A stretch of DNA of 64,000 nucleotides from Massilia varians (lineage in GTDB: Bacteria; Pseudomonadota; Gammaproteobacteria; Burkholderiales; Burkholderiaceae_D). The notes below the pieces were generated by a model. The model was not told the DNA's origin and ran no database searches. It saw only the letters and a program-made list of their open reading frames with translations. A program made the position numbers and the translations under genes. Shown in pieces: positions 57,161-64,000 of this stretch. The DNA lies in assembly GCF_027923905.1 (NCBI RefSeq), contig NZ_AP026966.1, positions 2,481,001 through 2,545,000 on the forward strand. Direction: 5' to 3'. Every line of letters begins with the position of its first letter. Position 1 is the first letter of the stretch.

Positions 57161-60100
57161 ATGTTTGCCTGGAAGCCGGGGCCGCGCCTCGTGCTGGTCG
57201 CTGTATGCATGCTGTGCCTGTGGGCGGGCGGCGCCCTCGGCGCGGCCCGCAGCCTGCGCTTCGAACGCCTGTCGATCGAGCAGGGCCTGTCGCAGCAATC
57301 GGTGCTGACCGTCCTGCAGGACCGGCGCGGCTTCATGTGGTTCGGTACCCAGGCCGGCCTGAACCGCTTCGACGGCTACCGCTTCACGGTCTACCGCAAC
57401 GACCCGAACGACCCCGCCAGCATTCCCGACAATTATGTGCTTGCCTCCTACGAGGACGAGCAGGGCAGGCTGTGGTTCGGCACCAAGGGCGGCCTGGCCC
57501 GCTTCGACCAGGCCACGGGCAGATTCATCCGCTTCGCGGCGCCCGAACCGGGCACGGCCTACGTCGGCAACCGGGCGGTGCTGGCGATCCAGCCGGCGCC
57601 GGGCGGCGGACTGTGGCTCGCCACCGGCGACGGCCTGCAGTATCTCGACCCCGCCAGCGGGCGCCTGCGCGCCTACCGCCACGACCCGGCCGATCCGCGC
57701 ACCCTGCGCGACAACCGGGTGAATGCGCTGGCGCTGGACGGCCGCGGCCACCTGTGGATCGGCACCGCGGCAGGCCTGGACCGCCTGGTTCCGGGCGCCG
57801 ACCGCTTCAAACACCATGATCTCGACCCCGACGACCTGCAGCGCAATGCCGTGCTGGCCCTGTCGATGGGGCCGCGCGATACGCTCTGGGTCGGCACCGC
57901 GGCCGGACTGGAGGCCTGGCGCCTGGGCGATGGCGCGGCCTTCGCGCAGCCACAGCGGCGCCGCATCGGCAGCCAGCAAGGCATGGAAGAGACGCGCATC
58001 AACGCGCTGTACCACGACCGCGGCAACACCTTGTGGGTCGGCACCGAACTGGAAGGGCTGAAGTGGCTGGATCCGGCGAGCGGGCGCTTCCTCAGCTACC
58101 GCAACGACCCGGCCGATCCGCACACGCTGTCCGACAACCAGGTCACCTCGATGCTGGTCGACCGCACCGGCACCCTGTGGGCGGGCACCCAGTTCGGCGG
58201 CGTCAGCCGCACCGACCTGGCCAGCGGCGGCTTCGGGCGCTATGGCGGCAACGAGGGACTGGGACGGGCCAAGGTGCGCGCCATCGCCGAGGCGCCGGAC
58301 GGCGCGGTGTGGATCGGCACGACCGGCGACGGCCTGATGCGCATGACACGGCCGGGCGGGCGGATCGAGCGCATCGGCCAGGGCGAGCTGCCGGGCGAGG
58401 TCGTCAGTGCGCTGGCGCATGCGCGCGGACGCACCTGGATCGGCACCCCGACCGGCCTGGCCTGGCGCGATGCGGCCGGACGCTTCGGCCAGATCGGACT
58501 GGGCGCCAGTCCGGGCGCCAACTATGTCCAGGCGCTCCATGCCGGCCGCAGCGGCGCGCTGTGGATCGTCACGCGTGGCGGCCTGGCCGCGCTGCTGCCG
58601 GGCCAGGAAACGGTCCGCACATGGCGCCACAACCCCGACGACCCCGCCAGCCTGGGCGAGAACTACGGCTTCACGGCGCTGGAAGACCGCCGCGGGATCG
58701 TCTGGAGCGGCACCGAGACCGGGCTGGAACGCTACGACCCGGCGACCGGGCGCTTCACCCACTACCGCCCCGATCCGCGCAACCCGAACGGGCTGCGCCA
58801 CGGACGCATCTATCACCTGATGGAGTCGGCGCGCGGCGAACTGTGGGTCGGCACCGCCGGCGGCCTGCACCGGATGGAAGCGGGCAAGGACGGGCCGCGC
58901 TTCCGTTTCTACCCGTTCAACAAGGGTCCGGAGGCGCTGCCGATCGGCGCCATGATCGAGGACGACCACGGTTTCGTCTGGGCCAGCACGACGGCCGGCA
59001 TCACGCGCGTCGATCCCGCCACCGGCGCCACCAAGAACTACACGGCGAAGGACGGCCTGGTGGATGGCTCCTATTTCGTCGGCGCGGCCATGCGCGGACG
59101 CGACGGCCAGTTCTGGTTCGGCGGCACCACCGGCCTGACTTCCTTCCTGCCGGACGCGGTGCGCGACAACCCGTATGCCCCGGAAGTCGTGATCACCGAC
59201 TTCCTGGTGCTGAACCGCTCGCGCGCCACGCCCAACTTCCACGCACAGTCGGCCCTCGCGCTGTCGCACCGCGACACCGTGTTCACGCTCGAATTCGCGG
59301 CGCTGCATTACGCCGACCCGGACGGCAACCGCTACGCCTACCAGCTCGAAGGCTTCGACCAGGACTGGGTCGACACCGACGCGCGGCGCCGCTACGCGAC
59401 GTATACCAACCTCGACCCGGGAACCTATGTGTTCCGGGTCCGTGCCAGCAACAAGGACGGGCTCTGGAGCGCGCAGCCCGCCACGCTGACGATCACGATC
59501 ACGCCGCCGTTCTGGAAAACCCCCTGGTTCCGTACGCTCGCCGTGCTGGCCCTGCTGGCGCTGTTCACCGCCGGCTACCGCCTGCGCGTGCGCGGCCTGG
59601 TGGCGCAGAAGCTGCTGCTGGAACACGAGGTGGGCGTGCGCACCGTCGAGCTGCGGCGCCAGAAGGAATCGGCCGAACTGCGCAAGCAGGAGGTCGAGCA
59701 GCAGAAGGAAGTGGTGGAGCAGGCGCACCGCAACATCGCGCTGCTGTCCGACATCGGGCGCGCGGTGACGGCCAACCTCGAGCTGGAAGCGATCATGCGC
59801 ACGCTCTACGAGCAGGTGCATGCGCTGATGGACGCGAGCCTGTTCGCGGTGGTGCTGCGCCGTCCCGAGCGCGGCACCCTCGAATATGCCTATGCGGTGG
59901 TGGGCGGCGAGCGGCGCGAGGCCTTCGAACTGCCGGAAGACCCGGACCGCATCCTCGCCGCCTGGGCCATCGTGCGCGGGCGCGAGGTGCTGGCCGGCGC
60001 GCTTCCCCACGAGCTGCCGGACTACCTGCCGGCCTTGCCGCCCGAACGGGCCGTCGAGATTGCCTTGCCCTGCGCCCGGCGCGCCGGCATGGCGCCGCGC

Positions 60101-61072
60101 TCGCTGCTCCTGGTGCCGGTGCTGGTGGGCGAGCGCGTGCTGGGCGCGCTCACGGTGCAGAGCCCGGCCGCGCGCGCCTATGGCCAGGTGCACCTCGACA
60201 TGCTCGAGACGCTGGCCGCCTACGTCGGGGTGGCGATCGACAATGCCAGCGCCTACCGCCAGCTCCAGGACACCCAGGCGCAGCTGGCCGCGCGCGAGAA
60301 GCTGGCCTCGCTCGGCTCGCTGGTCGCGGGCGTCGCCCACGAACTGAACACGCCGATCGGCAACAGCCTGCTGATGGCCAGCACGCTGCAGGAGAAAACC
60401 GGCGACATCGCGGCGCGCTTCGACGCGGCCAGCCTGCGCCGCTCCGACCTGGCCGACTACATGGCGGCCTCGCGCGAGGCTTCCAGCCTGATGGTGCGCA
60501 GCCTGCAGAACGCGGCGGAGCTGGTGAACAGCTTCCGGCAAGTGTCGGTGGACCAGGCCAGCGCCCAGCGGCGCCGCTTCGACCTGGCCCAGGCCTGCCA
60601 GGAGATCGTGGCGACCCTGATGAACACCGTGCGCCTGGCCGGGCACCGGCTTGAGCTTAGCGTGGCGCCGGGCATCGTGATGGACAGCTTCCCCGGCCCG
60701 CTCGGCCAGGTCGTGATCAACTTCGTCAACAACGCCTTGCTGCACGCCTTCGAGGGGCCGGGCGGGCGCATGGCGCTGGAGGCGGCCCTGCACGAGGGCG
60801 GGGTGCGCATCGTGTTCCGGGACGACGGGCGCGGCATCGCGCAGGGCGACCTGGCGCGCATCTTCGACCCCTTCTTCACCACGCGCATGGGACAGGGCGG
60901 CACCGGCCTGGGGCTGCACATCAGCTGGAACATCGTCACCACGCTGCTGGGCGGTTCGGTGCGGGTCGACAGCGCGCCGGGACAGGGCGCCGCCTTCATC
61001 CTCGACCTGCCGCTGCGCGCGCCGGACCCGCAGGCGGCCCAGGCGGCGCCTGAAGGCGTGACCGGGCCTTAG
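57161..61072 (+). CDS. Two-propeller (Reg_prop) / Y_Y_Y sensor histidine kinase with GAF domain
   Basis: A 1303-residue membrane kinase. Signal/anchor (about 1-28), about 14 Reg_prop repeats (about 45-640; units like RRGFMWFGTQAGLNRFDGYRF) forming two beta-propellers, a Y_Y_Y domain (about 745-810, YAYQLEGFDQDWVDTDARRR), one membrane helix (about 818-838), a coiled coil, GAF (about 900-1040), HisKA with His1060 in VAHELNTPIGNS, and HATPase (DDGRGIAQGDL, GGTGLGLHISWNIV). This architecture senses external polysaccharide products in Bacteroidetes-type systems and related proteobacterial ones, so a carbohydrate or protein signal is likely. No receiver; partner unknown. Confidence 0.9.
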   Translation: MFAWKPGPRLVLVAVCMLCLWAGGALGAARSLRFERLSIEQGLSQQSVLTVLQDRRGFMWFGTQAGLNRFDGYRFTVYRNDPNDPASIPDNYVLASYEDEQGRLWFGTKGGLARFDQATGRFIRFAAPEPGTAYVGNRAVLAIQPAPGGGLWLATGDGLQYLDPASGRLRAYRHDPADPRTLRDNRVNALALDGRGHLWIGTAAGLDRLVPGADRFKHHDLDPDDLQRNAVLALSMGPRDTLWVGTAAGLEAWRLGDGAAFAQPQRRRIGSQQGMEETRINALYHDRGNTLWVGTELEGLKWLDPASGRFLSYRNDPADPHTLSDNQVTSMLVDRTGTLWAGTQFGGVSRTDLASGGFGRYGGNEGLGRAKVRAIAEAPDGAVWIGTTGDGLMRMTRPGGRIERIGQGELPGEVVSALAHARGRTWIGTPTGLAWRDAAGRFGQIGLGASPGANYVQALHAGRSGALWIVTRGGLAALLPGQETVRTWRHNPDDPASLGENYGFTALEDRRGIVWSGTETGLERYDPATGRFTHYRPDPRNPNGLRHGRIYHLMESARGELWVGTAGGLHRMEAGKDGPRFRFYPFNKGPEALPIGAMIEDDHGFVWASTTAGITRVDPATGATKNYTAKDGLVDGSYFVGAAMRGRDGQFWFGGTTGLTSFLPDAVRDNPYAPEVVITDFLVLNRSRATPNFHAQSALALSHRDTVFTLEFAALHYADPDGNRYAYQLEGFDQDWVDTDARRRYATYTNLDPGTYVFRVRASNKDGLWSAQPATLTITITPPFWKTPWFRTLAVLALLALFTAGYRLRVRGLVAQKLLLEHEVGVRTVELRRQKESAELRKQEVEQQKEVVEQAHRNIALLSDIGRAVTANLELEAIMRTLYEQVHALMDASLFAVVLRRPERGTLEYAYAVVGGERREAFELPEDPDRILAAWAIVRGREVLAGALPHELPDYLPALPPERAVEIALPCARRAGMAPRSLLLVPVLVGERVLGALTVQSPAARAYGQVHLDMLETLAAYVGVAIDNASAYRQLQDTQAQLAAREKLASLGSLVAGVAHELNTPIGNSLLMASTLQEKTGDIAARFDAASLRRSDLADYMAASREASSLMVRSLQNAAELVNSFRQVSVDQASAQRRRFDLAQACQEIVATLMNTVRLAGHRLELSVAPGIVMDSFPGPLGQVVINFVNNALLHAFEGPGGRMALEAALHEGGVRIVFRDDGRGIAQGDLARIFDPFFTTRMGQGGTGLGLHISWNIVTTLLGGSVRVDSAPGQGAAFILDLPLRAPDPQAAQAAPEGVTGP

Positions 61073-62013
61073 ACCACGTTCGTCGGCCGGCCGGCGGCCC
61101 AGGCTTCGATGTTATCGACCAGCATGTCGGCCAGCGTCTGCATCGCCCCGCCGCTGGCCCAGGCCACGTGCGGGGTCAGGATGAAGTTCGGCAGGCGCAG
61201 GCGCAGCAAGGGGTTGTCGGGGGAGGGCGGCTCCTGGCTCAGCACGTCGAAGCCGGCGCCGCCGATACGGCCGTCCCGCAGGGCCGCGGCCAGCGCCGCC
61301 TCGTCCACCAGGCCGCCGCGCGCGGTGTTGATCAGGAGCGCATGCGGCTGCATGAGGCCAAGCTCGCGCGCGCCGATCAGGTGGCGCGTCGCGTCGGTCA
61401 GGGGCAGGTGCAGGCTGACGACGTCGGAACTGGCCAGCAGCTCGTCGAGCGGCAGTTCGGTCACGCCCGGCTCGGCCACCTTCGAGCGCGAGGTGGCCGC
61501 GATCTCCATGCCGAAGGCGCGCCCGAGCTGCGCCACCTTTTTCCCCAGTGCGCCGTAGCCGACGATGCCGAGGCGGCTGCCGGCCAGGTCGCCGATCGGG
61601 TGGTCCAGCAGGCAGAAGCGGGGCGATCGTTCCCAGCGCCCGGCCTCGACGTCGGCGACGTAGGCGCGCAGATTGCGGCGCAGCGCCAGCAGCAGGGTGA
61701 AGCAGTGCTCGGGCACCGACACCAGCGAGTAGTTGCGGATGTTAGACACCACGATGCCGCGCGCGCGGCAAGCCGCGAGGTCGACGTTGTCGGTCCCGGT
61801 GGCGGCGATGGCCACCATCCTCAGGTCCGGCAGCTGCTCGATGGCGGCGGCGCGCAGCGGCACCTTGTTGGTGATGGCCACGGTCGCGCCGGCCAGGCGT
61901 TGCACGACCTGGTCTTGCGCCGTGCCGGCGTGGTCCTGCCAGTCATGGTCGAAAGCGGGGGCGCGGACCCGGGCCTGCAGGCTGTCGCGGTCGAGGAAGA
62001 CGATTCTGGGCAT
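61069..62013 (-). CDS. D-2-hydroxyacid dehydrogenase (glycerate/hydroxypyruvate-type)
   Basis: A 314-residue NAD-dependent dehydrogenase. The Rossmann motif is GIVGYGALGKKVA (about residues 150-162), followed by LHLPLTDATRHLIG, NTARGGLVDE with the catalytic Arg, and the catalytic His in TPHVAWAS. Best described as a hydroxypyruvate reductase/glycerate dehydrogenase-like enzyme; substrate not certain. ATG 62013 starts with MPRIVFLDRDSL as in the family; the longer frame is not supported. The stop overlaps the sensor kinase stop, tail to tail. Confidence 0.9.
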   Translation of the reverse strand: MPRIVFLDRDSLQARVRAPAFDHDWQDHAGTAQDQVVQRLAGATVAITNKVPLRAAAIEQLPDLRMVAIAATGTDNVDLAACRARGIVVSNIRNYSLVSVPEHCFTLLLALRRNLRAYVADVEAGRWERSPRFCLLDHPIGDLAGSRLGIVGYGALGKKVAQLGRAFGMEIAATSRSKVAEPGVTELPLDELLASSDVVSLHLPLTDATRHLIGARELGLMQPHALLINTARGGLVDEAALAAALRDGRIGGAGFDVLSQEPPSPDNPLLRLRLPNFILTPHVAWASGGAMQTLADMLVDNIEAWAAGRPTNVV

Positions 62014-62077
62014 GGCGTGCTCGCGGGTGGGCAAAGCCCCATTGTAGACGCCATCGACACCTTCGCTGCGAATACGA

Positions 62078-62103
62078 CAAAGGACAGGCGAACCTGTCCT
62101 TTG
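62078..62103. terminator. 11-bp perfect hairpin with CGAA loop
   Basis: caaaggacagg (62078-62088) and cctgtcctttg (62093-62103) around CGAA. Upstream of the dehydrogenase start and before ligD; no U-tract, so perhaps an attenuating or mRNA-stability structure. Confidence 0.5.
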
Positions 62104-62212
62104 GATATGGTGGGGCCCGAGCGGCTTGCTTGTTATGTGCTGCTGGGCCTTCAACGGCTGCGCGGGCCAGCCGGTTGACCCGCTTACATTTGCTTACAAA
62201 CGGGCACGGTTA

Positions 62213-62233
62213 GCTGGCGTACAGTCGCGCCAG
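62213..62233 (+). promoter_or_regulatory. ligD upstream motif shared with hemerythrin gene
   Basis: gctggcgtacagtcgcgccag, 49 bases before ATG 62282; 19 of 21 bases match the hemerythrin upstream site at 40798-40818. Here it also forms GCTGGCG-N8-CGCCAGC. Confidence 0.4.
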
Positions 62234-62281
62234 CCAGGCGCGGCCTACACTGGCCGCACGACCCTAGCCGGGAGGTGCCCC

Positions 62282-64000
62282 ATGCCAGACGCGCTCAAAC
62301 TCTACAAGGCCAAGCGTAATTTCGACATCACGTCCGAGCCCCTTGACGGCGGCGCCCCCAGTACCGAGGCGCTGACCTTCGTCATCCAGAAACACTGGGC
62401 CTCGCGCCTGCATTACGATTTCCGGCTGGAACTCGACGGAACCATGAAGAGCTGGGCCGTCCCGAAAGGACCGAGCTACGACACCCACGACAAGCGCATG
62501 GCCGTGCATGTCGAGGACCACCCGATTTCCTATTCCGACTTCGAGGGCACGATTCCGCCCAAACAATATGGCGCGGGGAAGGTCATCATCTGGGACAAGG
62601 GCACCTGGGAGCCGATCGGCGACCCGCACGAAGGCTACCGCAAGGGCAACCTGAAGTTCGCCATCCACGGCCACAAGATGCACGGGCGCTGGGTGCTGGT
62701 GCGCATGAAGGGACGGGGCAACGACAAGCAGGAACCCTGGCTCCTGATCAAGGAGAACGACGAGCACGCCCGGCCGGCCGAGGAATTCTCGGTGGTGGAC
62801 GAGATGCCCGACAGCGTCAAGGACCTGCCGATGCCGGAGCGCGCGCGCGGCAAGGTGGCCGCCTTGAAGGCCGAGGCCGGACTCGATACGAAAGACGCGC
62901 AAGATGCGCCCAAGCCGGCGCGCAAGCGGACGGCTGCCGCCAAGCCCGCGGCAAAGACCGCGGCCAAGGCCGCCGCAACATCGGCGGACAAGTCCACGCG
63001 CGCCAAAAAGGCCGCGCCACCCAGCCTGCCGGAAGGCGTGGTCGAGGCGGCCCTGCCTGAAGCTTTCACGCCCGAACTGGCGACCCTGGTCGACGGCCCG
63101 CCGCCCGACCCCGAGAACTGGATCTTCGAGGTCAAGTTCGACGGCTACCGCATGCTGGCGCGGATCGAGCAGGGCAAGGTGCGCTTGATCACGCGTAACG
63201 CCAACGACTGGACCGACAAGCTGGCGCCGCTGCGCGAGGAAATCGAGCGCGCCCGGCTGCCGGACGGCTGGTACGACGGCGAGATCGTGGTCCACGACGA
63301 GAACGGCAAGCCGAACTTCGGCCTGCTGCAGCTGGCCTTCGATGGCGTGCGCACCGCCGACATCGTGTACTTCCTGTTCGATGCGCCTTATTGCAACGGC
63401 TACGACCTGCGCAACGTGCCCCTGGTCGAGCGCCGCGCCGCGCTGGAGCAGATCCTCAGGAAGGCCAAGTCCGACAAGCTGCGCTTCTCGAGCGAGTTCG
63501 GGAGCAACCCGGACGAGCTGGTGGTGGCCGCCTGCAAGATCGGGCTGGAGGGCGTGATCGGCAAGCGCCGCGATTCGCGCTACGTGTCGCGCCGCTCGCC
63601 GGAGTGGATCAAGCTCAAGTGCGGCCTGCGCCAGGAATTCGTGATCGGCGGATATACCGATCCCAAGGGTTCGCGCAAGGGCGTCGGCTCGCTGCTGCTG
63701 GGGACCTACGACCGCGAGGGCATGCTGCGCTACGCGGGCAATGTGGGCTCCGGCTTCAACCACGCTACGCTGATGGACATCAAGGAGCGCCTCGAAGCGC
63801 TGCGTACCGACCAAAGCCCGTTCCCGCCGCGCGCGGTGCCGGGACGCCAGCATCACTGGGTCAAGCCGGTGCTGGTGGCCGAGGTGAGCTTCTCGGAATG
63901 GACCAATACCGGTTCGGTGCGCCATCCGGTGTTCCAGGGCCTGCGCCAGGACAAGCCGGCCAAGGGCATCACGCGCGAGGAGCCGCGCCACATCGAGGAC
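62282..64000 (+). CDS. ligD: ATP-dependent DNA ligase LigD (partial, C-terminus outside window)
   Basis: Core enzyme of bacterial non-homologous end joining. The N-terminal 3'-phosphoesterase domain (about 1-165) contains HWASRLHYDFRLEL, HVEDHPISYSDFEGTIP and GAGKVIIWDKGTW. A Lys/Ala-rich linker (about 205-245) leads to the ligase domain with nucleophile Lys285 in EVKFDGYRM, DGEIVV, and EGVIGKR. The polymerase domain expected at the end lies outside. gggagg precedes ATG 62282. No ku gene is seen in the window. Confidence 0.95.
   Translation, partial: MPDALKLYKAKRNFDITSEPLDGGAPSTEALTFVIQKHWASRLHYDFRLELDGTMKSWAVPKGPSYDTHDKRMAVHVEDHPISYSDFEGTIPPKQYGAGKVIIWDKGTWEPIGDPHEGYRKGNLKFAIHGHKMHGRWVLVRMKGRGNDKQEPWLLIKENDEHARPAEEFSVVDEMPDSVKDLPMPERARGKVAALKAEAGLDTKDAQDAPKPARKRTAAAKPAAKTAAKAAATSADKSTRAKKAAPPSLPEGVVEAALPEAFTPELATLVDGPPPDPENWIFEVKFDGYRMLARIEQGKVRLITRNANDWTDKLAPLREEIERARLPDGWYDGEIVVHDENGKPNFGLLQLAFDGVRTADIVYFLFDAPYCNGYDLRNVPLVERRAALEQILRKAKSDKLRFSSEFGSNPDELVVAACKIGLEGVIGKRRDSRYVSRRSPEWIKLKCGLRQEFVIGGYTDPKGSRKGVGSLLLGTYDREGMLRYAGNVGSGFNHATLMDIKERLEALRTDQSPFPPRAVPGRQHHWVKPVLVAEVSFSEWTNTGSVRHPVFQGLRQDKPAKGITREEPRHIED

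Noticed and set aside
57131..60919. 1262-residue open frame on the minus strand
   Set aside because: Antisense to the Reg_prop kinase; repeats in it merely mirror the propeller repeats.

Overview
The window is about 64 kb of GC-rich DNA. It looks like a chromosome segment of a Massilia/Telluria-type betaproteobacterium (Burkholderiales, Oxalobacteraceae). The evidence is the housekeeping block cysS / 3-methyladenine glycosylase / accA / tilS / lysC / tRNA-Ser, a FxDxF-type PEP-CTERM protein, a D-2-hydroxyacid dehydrogenase and LigD, very strong GC bias at third codon positions, and an unusually dense set of sensor kinases and diguanylate cyclases. The genus is an inference from gene content; no database was searched.

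Layout. 1-7 kb: housekeeping genes (a partial secreted cyclophilin, cysS, alkA-like, accA, tilS, lysC, tRNA-Ser(GCU)). 7-10 kb: a decayed TadG-like fragment and a PAS/GGDEF/EAL c-di-GMP protein. 10-17 kb: a sugar-utilisation locus with galT-galK-aldo/keto reductase on the minus strand and, divergently, a secreted GH2 glycosidase followed by a secreted AXE1-type esterase. 17-21 kb: universal stress protein, LysR regulator, zinc alcohol dehydrogenase, flavin reductase, NTF2-like protein. 21-29 kb: a frameshifted GAF/PAS/GGDEF gene, an inverted-repeat element, a CueR-type promoter driving a copper ATPase that runs in frame into a CopZ-like domain, and a MASE4 hybrid kinase. 29-40 kb: Pat-like protein acetyltransferase, RhlE-type helicase, a tiny lipoprotein, an outer-membrane barrel, a LytS/LytR pair, a His-rich secreted protein, an aldo/keto reductase and NDH-2. 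40-50 kb: mostly signalling (orphan HisKA_3 kinase, REC-HK-REC, REC-GGDEF, a 1024-residue PAS/GAF hybrid kinase, PAS-REC) with hemerythrin and a zinc-ligand-less MetE-like protein. 50-57 kb: a complete ISL3 insertion sequence, a TonB-receptor remnant, a YfiR/CHASE8-kinase operon, a PEP-CTERM protein and four identical tRNA-Arg(ACG) genes. 57-64 kb: a Reg_prop/Y_Y_Y hybrid-type sensor kinase, a 2-hydroxyacid dehydrogenase and the start of ligD.

How the genes fit together. The gal genes plus the GH2 and AXE1 enzymes would release and catabolise galactosides or decorated plant polysaccharides. The signalling genes are mostly self-contained modules, sensor plus kinase plus receiver or cyclase in one polypeptide. 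The most unusual unit is a leftward three-gene operon (PAS-REC, MetE-like, giant hybrid kinase). There the MetE-like protein has lost both cysteines that bind the catalytic zinc in its relatives and is translationally coupled, by a GTGA overlap, to the kinase. This suggests a methionine-synthase fold re-used as a sensor or adaptor.

The region also shows recent decay and mobility: one clean single-base frameshift, one in-frame receiver deletion, two transposon traces, a TonB-receptor remnant, a TadG-like remnant and several palindromic intergenic elements.
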